In this document: positions 28,203 through 37,281 of the stretch, in pieces
Layout: each line of letters starts with the position of its first letter
Numbering within the stretch: position 1 is the stretch's first letter
Assembly (NCBI RefSeq): GCF_030553075.1
Contig: NZ_CP130701.1
Location: forward strand, 62,001-126,000
Direction: 5' to 3'
Length of the DNA stretch: 64,000 bases
DNA from: Halomonas sp. I5-271120
Lineage (GTDB): Bacteria > Pseudomonadota > Gammaproteobacteria > Pseudomonadales > Halomonadaceae
The notes under the pieces: model-generated
Databases searched by the model: none
Seen by the model: the letters and a program-made list of their open reading frames with translations, nothing else
What the model was told of the DNA's origin: nothing
Program-made: the position numbers and the translations under genes

Positions 28203-29207
28203 AGATAGATTGGCGCCCAGGGCAGCGGTCGGATAGCCGCCTTCCTGAATCAGTACCATCGGCACGCAAAGCTGGCCCAGGCGAGCGCCGATGCTGCGAA
28301 AATCCTCGGTCTCGAGCGAAAGCCCGGCAAGCGGATCATCCTTGTGGGCGTCGAGACCCAGCGCGACCACCACCGCCTCTGGTGCGAAGTCGTCGAGGCG
28401 CTGAAGCAGGGTCTCCACGGCATCGAGAAAGACCTTGCCATCACTGCCCAATGGCAACGGAAAATTGACGTTGGCCCCCTGCCCTTCACCGCTGCCGGTC
28501 TCGTCGGCGCCACCCCAGAAGAACGGATAGAACGCATCGGTATCGGCATGCACCGACCCGGTCCAGACATCGCCACGAGCATAGAAGATATCCTGGGTGC
28601 CGTTGCCGTGGTGAAGGTCGACATCGACGATGGCCACCCGATCGTGTTGCTCGCGCAGAATGGTGGCCGCCAGCGCCGAGTTATTGAGAAAGCAGAAGCC
28701 GCCGGCCCGCTCCGGCCCGGCGTGATGCCCCGGCGGCCGGCACAGCGCATAGGCACTTGGCTCGCCTTCGCACACGCTCATCGCCGCGGCTTCGGCACTA
28801 GCAGCGCTGGCCAGGATGCCGGCGAAGCTGTCGGCGCCGATCGGGCAAGCCATGTCATGCAGGTGCCAACCGGCCTGGCCCACGGGGTGGCTAGGATAAT
28901 GATGTCCGCCGCCACAGGGGTGCACGTTGGGCGCTACTAGGGCTGATGCCCCCGGCATTGCCTGCCAGCGGGCATGGATGGTCTCCAGAAAGGTGAGATA
29001 ACGCGGGGTATGAATGCGTGCCAGGCGCTCCCGCAGGCGCGGCGAATCCACCTCTGCGGGAGCATTGAGGGTCAGGCCCAGTTCACCAATAGCGTCAGCG
29101 AGGCGCACGGCCCGTTCGGGGCGCTCCGGCGACGGGGCCGGTTGGCCCCGCAGCAGAAAGGTCTCGGGGGCATGGCTATCCTGGGCGGCGGAATAGAAGA
29201 GTTTCAT
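28173..29207 (-). CDS. Histone-deacetylase-fold amidohydrolase, second copy (acetylpolyamine amidohydrolase-like)
   Basis: 344 aa. It has RPPGHHAGPERAGGFCFLNN, VDVDLHHGNGTQDIFYARGDV and ALGLDAHKDDPL, the zinc and charge-relay set of the family. HADTDAFYPFFWGGADETGSGEGQGANVNFPLP is close to acetylpolyamine amidohydrolases. These remove acetyl groups from acetylputrescine, acetylcadaverine and related amines. It is 33 bp downstream of the TRAP large permease, so uptake and deacetylation may be linked. The 3' end lies in a 12-bp tandem repeat. Confidence 0.88.
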   Translation of the reverse strand: MKLFYSAAQDSHAPETFLLRGQPAPSPERPERAVRLADAIGELGLTLNAPAEVDSPRLRERLARIHTPRYLTFLETIHARWQAMPGASALVAPNVHPCGGGHHYPSHPVGQAGWHLHDMACPIGADSFAGILASAASAEAAAMSVCEGEPSAYALCRPPGHHAGPERAGGFCFLNNSALAATILREQHDRVAIVDVDLHHGNGTQDIFYARGDVWTGSVHADTDAFYPFFWGGADETGSGEGQGANVNFPLPLGSDGKVFLDAVETLLQRLDDFAPEAVVVALGLDAHKDDPLAGLSLETEDFRSIGARLGQLCVPMVLIQEGGYPTAALGANLSAFLEGFLKR

Positions 29208-29210
29208 CAG

Positions 29211-29252
29211 GCTAAGTCCAGAAGGCTCAATCGAGAAGGTTTAATCGAGAAG
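29211..29252. repeat. 3 x 14-bp tandem repeat
   Basis: Units at 29211, 29225 and 29239 follow GCTCAATCGAGAAG. They span the gap between dctM-like and deacetylase genes and the dctM-like stop. Confidence 0.75.
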
Positions 29253-30518
29253 ACTAGGAATCCAGGTCGACAGCGCCGGGAAAGCGGCTAGCAGCACAAT
29301 GACGGCCAGGAAGGAAAAATAGAACGGCAGTGAGGCGATGATGGCCCGCTCGTAGGGCACCTCGGCGATGCGTGCCGCCGTCATCAGCGTCATCCCCACC
29401 GGCGGCGTCACGTTGGAGATATTCAGCACCACGATCATCAGGATCGCGAAGTGCAGCGGATCGAAGCCAAGCTGAATCATCGCCGGCACTATCACCGGCG
29501 CCACCACCACCAGTGCCGGCAGCACGTCCATCACCGTACCGATGATGATCAGCAGCAGACAGACCATCATCAGCTGCACAAAGGCGACATCACTGAAGGT
29601 GGTGATGATCGAGGCGGCGTCCCGAGCAACCCCCGAGCGAGTCACGAACCAGCCGAGCACCGCCGACGTCGCCAGCAAGAAGAACACCACCCCGGAGAAG
29701 CGCACCGTGACCACCAGCGCGTGCCAGATCTTGGAAAGCGTCAGGCTGCGATAGACCAGCGCTCCAATCAGGATCGCGTAGACCGCCGCGAATCCCGATG
29801 CCTCGGTGATGGTCGTCATCCCCGAGAGAATGCCACCGAGAATGATCAGCGGTACCACCAGCGCCGGCAGCGCGGCCAGGAAGGCAAAGATCGCTGCCTT
29901 GAACGGCGTCGGCGCCTGCTTCGGGTAGTCACGTTTCCAGGCCAGGATCATGCTGGTGACCAGCAGGGCCGCGGCCAGCAGGATGCCCGGGATGATCCCG
30001 CCGGCGAACAGGTCAATCACCGAGATATCCCGCAGCAGCGTGGCGTACACCACCATCACCACGCTTGGCGGGATAATCGGGCCGATGATCGACGAACAGG
30101 CGGTAATCGCCGCGGCATACTCGGCGTCATAGCCCTGGGCCTTCATCTCCGGGATCATGATCTTGCCGATCGCCACGGTATCGGTGATGGCCGCCCCGGT
30201 CAGGCCGGCAAAAAACACCGACACGGTGACGTTGACATGCGAAAGCGCCCCGCGAACACGGCCGAAGAGCGCATTATTGAAGGCAATCAGCTTATGGGTC
30301 AGGCCGCCTTGGTTCATCAGCTCGGCGGTAAAGATGAAATACGGCACGGCGATCAACAGAAAGCCGGAAACGCCTGAGAACATGCGGTCGGCGATGATGC
30401 CCAGCATGCGTTCACCGCCGAGGGCAAAGCCGCCGGCGAGGCCCGACATGGCCATCACCACCGCTACCGGGGCGCCGATCAGCAACAGCACCACGAACAT
30501 CAGAATGGCAGGGGTCAT
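29241..30518 (-). CDS. TRAP transporter large permease (DctM type)
   Basis: 425 aa with about 12 hydrophobic segments. The large membrane subunit of a tripartite ATP-independent periplasmic importer, driven by the Na+ gradient. Conserved stretches include LLIAVPYFIFTAELMNQGGLTHKLI, GLTGAAITDTVAIGKIMIPEM and IIGPIIPPSVVMVVYATL, plus GTVMDVLPALVVVAPVIVP and NISNVTPPVGMTL. It overlaps the small permease by ATGA. Confidence 0.94.
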   Translation of the reverse strand: MTPAILMFVVLLLIGAPVAVVMAMSGLAGGFALGGERMLGIIADRMFSGVSGFLLIAVPYFIFTAELMNQGGLTHKLIAFNNALFGRVRGALSHVNVTVSVFFAGLTGAAITDTVAIGKIMIPEMKAQGYDAEYAAAITACSSIIGPIIPPSVVMVVYATLLRDISVIDLFAGGIIPGILLAAALLVTSMILAWKRDYPKQAPTPFKAAIFAFLAALPALVVPLIILGGILSGMTTITEASGFAAVYAILIGALVYRSLTLSKIWHALVVTVRFSGVVFFLLATSAVLGWFVTRSGVARDAASIITTFSDVAFVQLMMVCLLLIIIGTVMDVLPALVVVAPVIVPAMIQLGFDPLHFAILMIVVLNISNVTPPVGMTLMTAARIAEVPYERAIIASLPFYFSFLAVIVLLAAFPALSTWIPSLLD

Positions 30519-31087
30519 GAGGGAGTCTCCGCATCGCGATGGTGGGCAGACGAGTCGCTATCGGTGGTCTCGATCAGCTCGTCGATGAACGATTGGTCGT
30601 CGATGAAGTGCTCCAGCAGATCGAAGCCATGCACCAGGTGCAGAAGGATGATCAGCCCCGAAAGCGGCACCACGATCGCCGTGAAGCGGTTTGATATCTG
30701 GATATTGTCCGAGACCATGTACATCTGGGTGGCGTTGAGAAAGAAGTCCCAGCCGTACCAGACCAGCATCAGCGCGAAGAGCGCGATGACGGCAAGGCAA
30801 ATCACGGCGGCCGCTTTCAGCAGCACCCTTGGCAGGCTCCTGACCAGCAGGGTCATGGCCACATGCTCGCCGTAGCGCAGCGAAATGGTCATCGACAAAA
30901 AGCCGATCCAGGGCAGAAACAGGCGCGCCAGGGAATAGGTCCAGCTCAGGGTCGAGCCGGTTGCCAACTTGTAAAGAAAGGCCGTGAAAGAGATGCCCAG
31001 CATCAACAGGATACAGGCCACGCAGACCACGATGGCCATCCGGTTGACGGCTTCACTGACACGGCGCAGGGGTTCGAGTATCGCCAT
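30515..31087 (-). CDS. TRAP transporter small permease (DctQ type)
   Basis: 190 aa with four membrane helices, including LLMLGISFTAFLYKLATGSTLSWTYSLARLFLPWIGFLSMTISL, the DctQ signature with its conserved Arg and Trp. The acidic C-terminal tail is longer than usual. It lies downstream of the binding-protein gene, separated by a large hairpin. Confidence 0.9.
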   Translation of the reverse strand: MAILEPLRRVSEAVNRMAIVVCVACILLMLGISFTAFLYKLATGSTLSWTYSLARLFLPWIGFLSMTISLRYGEHVAMTLLVRSLPRVLLKAAAVICLAVIALFALMLVWYGWDFFLNATQMYMVSDNIQISNRFTAIVVPLSGLIILLHLVHGFDLLEHFIDDQSFIDELIETTDSDSSAHHRDAETPS

Positions 31088-31146
31088 CGACGTGGCTCCT
31101 GAGATAGCCCGACAGAGCGTCTAAAGATCCCGCACAGGGTCAAACG

Positions 31147-31177
31147 GCAGACAGGCAGCCGATGGCTGCCTGTCTGC
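31147..31177 (-). other. Intercistronic stem-loop between the TRAP binding protein and permease genes
   Basis: A perfect 14-bp inverted repeat GCAGACAGGCAGCC around a 3-nt loop, without a T-run on the minus strand. Such hairpins behind binding-protein genes commonly protect the upstream mRNA from 3' exonucleases and lower expression of the permeases. Confidence 0.75.
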
Positions 31178-31193
31178 AGCGGTTAGGCCAGCC

Positions 31194-32270
31194 TTACTGG
31201 CCGTAGCGGGAAATATCCTGCTCGGCGACTTCGTCGCCGACCCGCGCGACCTCACCGAGCATCTCGTCGACCAGCGACTTGTCCATGCCGTAATCGTTGA
31301 CGATCCAGTTCTGCCAGGCCGGCCGGGCAATCTCGGCCATCCGCTCACGCTCGGGGGTGGGCATGATGTAGCACTCCTTGAAGCGCTCGCAGGATTCCTG
31401 CCAGCTGGCCGTGGCCAGCGCCCCGGACATGCCGTGGCTCATGGTGATGGCCTCGCGGGCGGAGGTCACGACCGCCTGCTGGTAGGCCTCCGGCAGTTCC
31501 TGGAACCAGCTCTCGCTGACCACCCAGGGCGCGCTGTTGTACACATGGCCAGTCAGGGTGGTGTAGTCGGTGACGGCATCGAAGTTGAAGGTGGTATTGA
31601 GTACCGGCGCGTTGAACTGGCCATCGGCGAGACCGGTTTCCAGCGCCGTGATCAGCTCGCCCCAGGGCAGCGGCGTTGCCGATGCGCCCAGCGACTGCAT
31701 GATCGCCACGTGGGCCGGGTTTTCCTCGGTGCGGATATTCATGCCGTCCAGGTCTTCGACGGTCTTGATCAGGCGCTTGTTATTGGTGAAGGCCACGAAG
31801 CCGCCGCCGTCATCGAAGGTGCCGAGATAGCGCATGTCAGCTGCTTCGACGGTGCCCTTCATGAAGTCGGCGAACCAGGGGCCATCGAAGAAGGCCCAGG
31901 CCTGGCGCCAGTTAGAAAACAGGAAGGGCGCGGTGACCAGCTGATAGTCACCGTAGAAGGAAGACATGGCGCCGGAAGACATGATGGTCGACTGCAGGGT
32001 GCGGCCGCCTGCCTGCACCTCGGAACCGTTCTCGACCTCGGAGCCAAGCTGGCCACCGCCGAAGATCGACACGGTGAGATCGCCGTCGGTGCGGGTCTCG
32101 ACCAGGTCCTTGAAGTGCACCAGCGCCGGGTAGATAGCGTTATTGCTCATGTTCTCAGGTATCTGAGTGGCAATCACCATCTCGTAGGATTGAGCCTGGG
32201 CCTGACTGGCGGCCATCGCCAGTGGCAGCGCGGCCAATGCAAGCGTCTTTGGCAAGCGTAGGGTAGGCAT
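31194..32270 (-). CDS. TRAP transporter substrate-binding protein (DctP type)
   Basis: 358 aa. A signal peptide (LALAALPLAMAASQAQA, cleavage before QSYEM) precedes a DctP/TAXI-like solute-binding fold with DMRYLGTFDDGGGFVAFTNNKR, DLDGMNIRTEENP and PLPWGELITALETGLADGQFNAPVL, the DctP signature with the ligand-binding arginine in IRTE. The start at 32270 is chosen for the signal peptide; upstream codons to 32321 add a polar tail. It is not the ectoine-specific TeaA by sequence feel. The ligand is unknown; adjacent deacetylases suggest an acetylated amine. Confidence 0.92.
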   Translation of the reverse strand: MPTLRLPKTLALAALPLAMAASQAQAQSYEMVIATQIPENMSNNAIYPALVHFKDLVETRTDGDLTVSIFGGGQLGSEVENGSEVQAGGRTLQSTIMSSGAMSSFYGDYQLVTAPFLFSNWRQAWAFFDGPWFADFMKGTVEAADMRYLGTFDDGGGFVAFTNNKRLIKTVEDLDGMNIRTEENPAHVAIMQSLGASATPLPWGELITALETGLADGQFNAPVLNTTFNFDAVTDYTTLTGHVYNSAPWVVSESWFQELPEAYQQAVVTSAREAITMSHGMSGALATASWQESCERFKECYIMPTPERERMAEIARPAWQNWIVNDYGMDKSLVDEMLGEVARVGDEVAEQDISRYGQ

Positions 32271-32505
32271 AAGTCGTCTCTTTCCATGTGTTGTGGTTGT
32301 TGGGGAAAGTGAATCGCACACCTTCTGGTAAAACGATCAGGCCTTGGCGACCGCCGCGCGATTCCTGCCTTCAGCCTATGTCGGAAAGGAACGCCTTGCT
32401 TGCCCAATCATCGGAAAGATTTGCCCGACACTCAGATATTGCCAAGTGCCCAAGCTAGCAAGGGAAAGGAAAGCCACTCACGGTGGAAGGAAAACAGCGA
32501 AGGAA

Positions 32506-33288
32506 TCACCGAGCGAGGCGGCGGTACTCACTGGGCGTGTGCTGGAAGGTGCGACGGTAGGCGCGGGAAAAACTGCCCTGATCGCAAAAGCCGATGCGCT
32601 CGGCGATCTGCCCTAGGGTGAAGTCGCTTTCCTGAAGAAGGGTCTGCGCCAGCGCGAGCCGGCGGCGCTGCACGAAGTGAAGCGGGGTCTCACCTGTGGC
32701 CTCACGAAAGCAGGCATGAAAATGGCCGGGACTCAGGGCGCAAAGGCCGGCAAGGTCATCGACATGGATGGCCTCGGCCAGATGACGATCGATGTAGGCC
32801 TCGACGCGAGCCAGATCGAGACGTTCACGATAGGGCGAGCGCGCGGGCGATGTCGGCGTTTTGGGGAGTGCACGCTCATGCAGACTCAGATAGATGGCCC
32901 GCAGGATCAGCGTGGCAATTTCGCTCTGCAAGGTCGGCGAGGCCTCGACTTCGCCCATCAGGGTCTGGGCCAGAGACTGCAACCGCGGGGTCACGGAAAA
33001 GAAGCGTGGCGACTCGAAGAGCCGCTGCACCTCATCGCCGCAGCTTAACCTTGGCAAATGCGCGAGGGGCACATCGAGCACCAGGGTACGGTTGCGCCCG
33101 TCGCCCAGGTACTCGTGATGATAGGTGGAAGGAATCAGGCAGCCGCGCTCGCGGGTGACGCGCTCGCCACGCCCCTCGATACTCAGCTCGGTGACGCCCG
33201 ACGTCGCCAGAATCAGCTGATGAAAGCCATGTTCATGGGCGACCGGTTGCTCAATCAGCGTACAGGTTTTCAGGCTGAAGAAAGACAT
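32506..33288 (-). CDS. AraC family transcriptional regulator
   Basis: 260 aa. An N-terminal cupin-like sensing domain (about 1-110) precedes the double helix-turn-helix domain at about 160-258: IHVDDLAGLCALSPGHFHACFREATGETPLHFVQRRRL then FTLGQIAERIGFCDQGSFSRAYRRTFQHTPSEYRR. It lies upstream of and in the same direction as the TRAP genes, with 235 bp between, so it is the likely inducer-responsive activator of the TRAP/deacetylase cluster. Confidence 0.88.
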   Translation of the reverse strand: MSFFSLKTCTLIEQPVAHEHGFHQLILATSGVTELSIEGRGERVTRERGCLIPSTYHHEYLGDGRNRTLVLDVPLAHLPRLSCGDEVQRLFESPRFFSVTPRLQSLAQTLMGEVEASPTLQSEIATLILRAIYLSLHERALPKTPTSPARSPYRERLDLARVEAYIDRHLAEAIHVDDLAGLCALSPGHFHACFREATGETPLHFVQRRRLALAQTLLQESDFTLGQIAERIGFCDQGSFSRAYRRTFQHTPSEYRRLAR

Positions 33289-33363
33289 GGCGCAGGCAGC
33301 GTTCCAGTATCAACGAATCGTTATAAGCCTACGCCAGCCTGCCCATAACACCAAGCTTAGGTC

Positions 33364-33549
33364 TCAGCAGCGGCCCTTCTTGGCCTGGCCGGGCGGACAG
33401 AAACCGCCACCGCCACTGTGTCCATCATGGTGGCCGCCATCGCCGATCTCGATGATCGGTTCCGGGTTGATGCGCGCGGGTTGATAACTGCAACCGGCCA
33501 GCATAAGGGCGGCAATCAAGGCCGTGAGAGCGAAGGTGGTCAATTTCAT
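33364..33549 (-). CDS. Small lipoprotein with C-terminal Cys-Pro-Pro motif
   Basis: 61 aa. A lipoprotein signal peptide with lipobox LAGC (Cys20) is followed by a Pro/Gly/His-rich segment and the ending FCPPGQAKKGRC. This ending recurs in small lipoproteins of related bacteria; their function is unknown. The start has AAGGAGTCGGAC in front. Confidence 0.7.
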   Translation of the reverse strand: MKLTTFALTALIAALMLAGCSYQPARINPEPIIEIGDGGHHDGHSGGGGFCPPGQAKKGRC

Positions 33550-33765
33550 GTCCGACTCCTTCCCGAAAGATCAGGAAAATAGGGTAAAAAGCTCAGTGAC
33601 CCAAGTTTATAAGCCCTATCTCGCGCCCCCAAATGTCGCATAAGTGAGACAGTCGACGATTCCGCCCTGCTCTCGCTGGACAGGCCAGGCATCATGCAGG
33701 TACACCTTGGCGAGCCCGATCCTATCGATCGATTCATCGCCCCATCGACTCATTGAGGACTCAGC

Positions 33766-34713
33766 ATGCGATTTGCCATCTATGGAAGCGGCGGCGTGGG
33801 CGGCTATTTTGGCGCCCGTCTTGCCGACGCCGGTGAAGACGTCACCTTCATCGCCCGTGGGGATCACCTAGCGACGATCCAGCGCGACGGCCTGACGGTC
33901 AGGAGCATCAACGGCGACCTCCATCTCGACAAGGCACTGGCCAGCGACGATCCGGCGACCATTGGCGTGGTAGATGTGGTGATCGTGGCGGTAAAAGCCT
34001 GGCAGGTCGAAGAGATCGCCAGGGCGATGGCACCGCTGATCGGCCCCGAGACCCTGGTGCTTCCGCTTGAGAACGGCGTGGAGGCCACCGACGTGCTAGG
34101 TGAAGCCGTGGGGCACGATAAGGTGCTGCGCGGGCTTTGCGGCATCCTCGCCTACCGCGAGGCGCCGGGGGTGATTCGCCATGCAGGCGTCGAGCCGTTC
34201 GTGCGCTTCGGTGAGGCCGACAATCGCCAGAGCGAGCGCACCCAGCGCGTGAAGGCGGCCTTCGACAAGGCCTCTGGAGTCACCGCCGAAATACCGGACG
34301 ACATTCAGGTCGCGGTGTGGAGCAAGTTCCTGTTCATCTGCGCCATGAGTGGTGTCGGCGCCGTGACCCGGGCGCCGATGGGCGTCAGCCGCCAGTTGCC
34401 GGAGAGTCGCCGGCTGCTCGAAGAGGTCATGGAAGAGATCACGGCGGTCGGCCGAGCCCGCGGTGTGGCGCTGCCCGAGGATGCGGTGGCGAAGGCGCTC
34501 AAGTTTATCGACACCCTCCCCGAGAACAGCACCGCCTCGATGCAGCGCGACATCATGGACGGCCTGCCCTCGGAGCTCGAGTCGCAGAACGGCGCCGTGG
34601 TACGCCTGGGCAAGGCGGCCGGTGTCGAGACGCCGATCAATGCCGCCCTCTATGCCGCCCTGCTTCCTCAGGAAGCTCGGGCCCGCGGTCAGGTCTCGTT
34701 CGACGATCGCTAA
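33766..34713 (+). CDS. panE: 2-dehydropantoate 2-reductase (ketopantoate reductase)
   Basis: 315 aa. NADPH-dependent reductase of pantothenate synthesis. The Rossmann loop YGSGGVGGYFGARLADAG is at the N-terminus, PLENGVEATDVL and the catalytic lysine region VWSKFLFICAMSGVGAVTRAPMG follow, and the C-terminal SSM-type motif reads STASMQRDIMDGLPSELESQNGAVVRLG. It stands alone between a lipoprotein gene and the tungstate regulator. Several paralogues per genome are common, so the true substrate may differ. Confidence 0.87.
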   Translation: MRFAIYGSGGVGGYFGARLADAGEDVTFIARGDHLATIQRDGLTVRSINGDLHLDKALASDDPATIGVVDVVIVAVKAWQVEEIARAMAPLIGPETLVLPLENGVEATDVLGEAVGHDKVLRGLCGILAYREAPGVIRHAGVEPFVRFGEADNRQSERTQRVKAAFDKASGVTAEIPDDIQVAVWSKFLFICAMSGVGAVTRAPMGVSRQLPESRRLLEEVMEEITAVGRARGVALPEDAVAKALKFIDTLPENSTASMQRDIMDGLPSELESQNGAVVRLGKAAGVETPINAALYAALLPQEARARGQVSFDDR

Positions 34714-34735
34714 GCCAATGACTGCCGACGCCACC

Positions 34736-35653
34736 TCAGGCGTTATAAACGACCTCGCCGAGCCCGGTGAGGTCGTAGCCCTGCATCAGCGCGGCGCGCT
34801 CTGCGAACCTCGCCTCATGGGCGAAGGCCAGCAGGTGCTGCACCGGACGCTCGAAATAACTGCGACGGCGCATGGCCAGATCGAAGCATTCCTGCTGCAG
34901 CGGCACGAAGTCGAGCCCATGACGATGCGCCGCTGCTTCGACGCCCAGCCCCACGTCGGCCTGCCCCTGATGCACCGCCAGCGCCAGATCGTCTTCGCTG
35001 AGCATCGTGTCGGGCGCCAGCCGCAGGTCTTCAAGCGCAAGATCATGGCGTTTCAGCAGAAAGCGCAATAGCCGGTCGGCCCCAGCGCCGGGCTGACGCC
35101 TCGCTACCCGCGGCGCACCCTCCCCGTCGCTTTTTGCCAGTGCGGCCAACGAGTGAATCCCCCTCGGGTTGCCCGGCGGCAGCATCAATCCCTGGCGACG
35201 TCGTGCCCAGCGGATCATCACCAGATCACGCACACCGCCAAGACCCAGCGACTCGGGATGGTTATAGCCGCCCGCATCGTCGATCACATGCACGCCTGCC
35301 AACAGGGCATCGCCATCCAGCAGCCGGCGCACCCCATCGCCGCTGCCCTGGCAGAGCATCGCCAGCTCCGAGCCGCTTTCGCGCAGGCTCCACTCGAGCA
35401 GCGGGTCCTGACTGCCGGCCAACACCCGTGGCACCGGCCGCTGCCCGGGCTGACCGCCCTCCAGATGACTCATCAGCCACAGATCAATGCTCTGACGGGG
35501 AAAAAGCAGCTTGCCGGTCACCTTGGTGCAGGGAATCTCACCCTGGCGTACCAGATCGTAGACCTTGCGCTCCTTGAGCCGCAGGTAGTCGGCCGCCTCG
35601 GCAGTGGTCAGGTAGGCATGGCGATGCATCGGTGGTGAGTCATCTCTGAGCAT
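34736..35653 (-). CDS. One-component regulator: excisionase-type HTH fused to a molybdate/tungstate-binding-like domain
   Basis: 305 aa. Residues about 12-60 are a MerR/excisionase-type helix-turn-helix (LTTAEAADYLRLKERKVYDLVRQGEIPCTKVTGKLLFPRQSIDLWL). The rest resembles a type 2 periplasmic binding protein of the kind used for molybdate-like oxyanions (VLAGSQDPLLEWSLRESGS, GSGDGVRRLLDGDALLAGVHVID, LALAVHQGQADVGLGVEAAAH). It is divergent from tupBCA with about 118 bp between, so it is very likely a tungstate (or molybdate) sensor for that operon. The start is uncertain: ATG at 35653 or 35629, both with weak Shine-Dalgarno. Confidence 0.8.
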   Translation of the reverse strand: MLRDDSPPMHRHAYLTTAEAADYLRLKERKVYDLVRQGEIPCTKVTGKLLFPRQSIDLWLMSHLEGGQPGQRPVPRVLAGSQDPLLEWSLRESGSELAMLCQGSGDGVRRLLDGDALLAGVHVIDDAGGYNHPESLGLGGVRDLVMIRWARRRQGLMLPPGNPRGIHSLAALAKSDGEGAPRVARRQPGAGADRLLRFLLKRHDLALEDLRLAPDTMLSEDDLALAVHQGQADVGLGVEAAAHRHGLDFVPLQQECFDLAMRRRSYFERPVQHLLAFAHEARFAERAALMQGYDLTGLGEVVYNA

Positions 35654-35771
35654 GGGGGATATCCGCGTCGTTCACTCTTGTCGTTTATAGATCTTTCGCT
35701 GCATATTTTTCAGTATAGGATGCACTTAAGATGTTTAAACCACATGCTGCAAGCATTATCAGGAGATTGCC

Positions 35772-36503
35772 ATGTCGACCAGCGGGATGACAGCCAGCGC
35801 GCTGCACAGCGACAGTGCCTTGCATACGGCCCTGGCGCTGGTCATCGACATGGACCCGGCGCTGGTAGACATCGTCGTCCTGTCGCTGCGTGTGTCGCTG
35901 AGTGCGGTGCTGACCGCCGCATTGATCGGCCTGCCCCTGGGGGCCGCCCTGGCACTCTGGCGCCTGCCTGGCCGCGGGGTGGTGATCGTGGCCCTCAATG
36001 CGCTCATGGGCCTGCCCCCGGTAGTGGCCGGGCTCGGCGTTTACCTGCTGCTGTCACGGGCCGGCCCGCTCGGAGAGCTGGGGCTGCTGTTCACCCCAAG
36101 CGCCATGATCATCGCCCAGGTGGTGCTAGTGCTGCCGATCATCGCCGCCCTGGCCCGCCAACTGGTCGAGGAGCTTTGGGGCGAGTACCGGGAGCAGCTT
36201 TCTTCCTTCGGCCTGAGCCGAGCCCGCGCCATCCCCACCCTGTTGTGGGATGCCCGCTTCGGCCTGATTACCGTGGTGCTGGCCGGTTTCGGCCGAGCCA
36301 GCGCCGAGGTCGGCGCAGTGTTGATCGTCGGCGGCAACATCGATGGGGTGACCCGAGTGATGACCACCGCCATCGCCCTCGAGACCAGCAAGGGCAACCT
36401 GCCGCTGGCACTGGGACTGGGGATCGTGCTGCTGAGTCTGGTGGCGCTGGTCAACGGCGCCGCCTACGTCATCGGTGAAACCTCCAGGAGACGACTGGGA
36501 TGA
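35772..36503 (+). CDS. tupB: Tungstate ABC transporter permease
   Basis: 243 aa with five or six membrane helices. The cytoplasmic EAA loop that docks the ATPase reads EELWGEYREQLSSFGLSRARAIPTLLWDARFGL, and GRASAEVGAVLIVGGNIDGVTRVMTTAIALETSKGNLPLALGLG is typical of TupB/WtpB-like permeases for tungstate. It overlaps tupC by ATGA. Confidence 0.9.
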   Translation: MSTSGMTASALHSDSALHTALALVIDMDPALVDIVVLSLRVSLSAVLTAALIGLPLGAALALWRLPGRGVVIVALNALMGLPPVVAGLGVYLLLSRAGPLGELGLLFTPSAMIIAQVVLVLPIIAALARQLVEELWGEYREQLSSFGLSRARAIPTLLWDARFGLITVVLAGFGRASAEVGAVLIVGGNIDGVTRVMTTAIALETSKGNLPLALGLGIVLLSLVALVNGAAYVIGETSRRRLG

Positions 36504-37231
36504 CCGACATGAGCATGGCAATGGGCATCCAGGAGGCATCCGCCAGCCTGACGCTTGACGCAGTGAGCTTCGAGCATCGCGGCCAAACCCTGCTCGAGGA
36601 CGTGACCCTCACGCTCTCGACCACCGGCAAGACTCTGATCATGGGCCCCAACGGGGCCGGCAAGAGTCTCTTGATGCGCCTGGCCCACGGCCTGCTGCAA
36701 CCCAGCCGCGGCCAGGTGCGATGGCCGGGCGGACTGCCACGCCAGGCCATGGTATTCCAGCGCCCGGTGCTGCTGCGTCGCTCGGCGCTGGCCAACCTGA
36801 CCTACACCCTGAAGATCAACGCCGTGCCGCGGGCCAAGCGTCGCGCCCTCGCCCACGAGGCACTGGAGCACTTCGGTCTTGCCGCCCTCGCCAAACGCCC
36901 GGCGAGAGTGCTGTCCGGAGGCGAACAGCAGCGCCTGGCCCTGGCCCGAGCCTGGCTGATCAATCCCGAAGTGCTGTTCCTGGATGAGCCCACCGCGGCG
37001 CTGGACCCCGCCGCCATCAAGGCGGTGGAAGATGCCATCGCGGACTTCCACCGTCGCGGCACGCGCATCGTCATGACCAGCCACGACCTTCACCAGGCTC
37101 GCCGCCTGGCCGATGAGGTGATCTTTCTGTGTAACGGCCGACTGGTCGAGCACAGCAAGGCCGAGACCTTCTTCTCGGCTCCCCGCAGCGCGGAGGCCCG
37201 AGCCTTCGTGAAAGGAGAACTGGTGTGGTGA
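36500..37231 (+). CDS. tupC: Tungstate ABC transporter ATP-binding protein
   Basis: 243 aa. Walker A GPNGAGKS at about residue 51, Q-loop MVFQRPVLLRRSALANL, signature LSGGEQQRLALARAWL, Walker B VLFLDEPTAALDP and switch histidine in TSHDLHQA are all intact. It energises uptake through TupB. It overlaps tupB and leads to tupA 51 bp later. Confidence 0.92.
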   Translation: MTDMSMAMGIQEASASLTLDAVSFEHRGQTLLEDVTLTLSTTGKTLIMGPNGAGKSLLMRLAHGLLQPSRGQVRWPGGLPRQAMVFQRPVLLRRSALANLTYTLKINAVPRAKRRALAHEALEHFGLAALAKRPARVLSGGEQQRLALARAWLINPEVLFLDEPTAALDPAAIKAVEDAIADFHRRGTRIVMTSHDLHQARRLADEVIFLCNGRLVEHSKAETFFSAPRSAEARAFVKGELVW

Positions 37232-37281
37232 CTCGCGTCGCTCAAGCCACACCTAACGCCATTACTATAAGGAAAGCTCGT

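Noticed and set aside
31194..32270. Ectoine-specific TRAP binding protein TeaA
   Set aside because: The sequence differs throughout from the TeaA pattern I know and the usual teaD is absent; the neighbouring enzymes do not fit ectoine breakdown.
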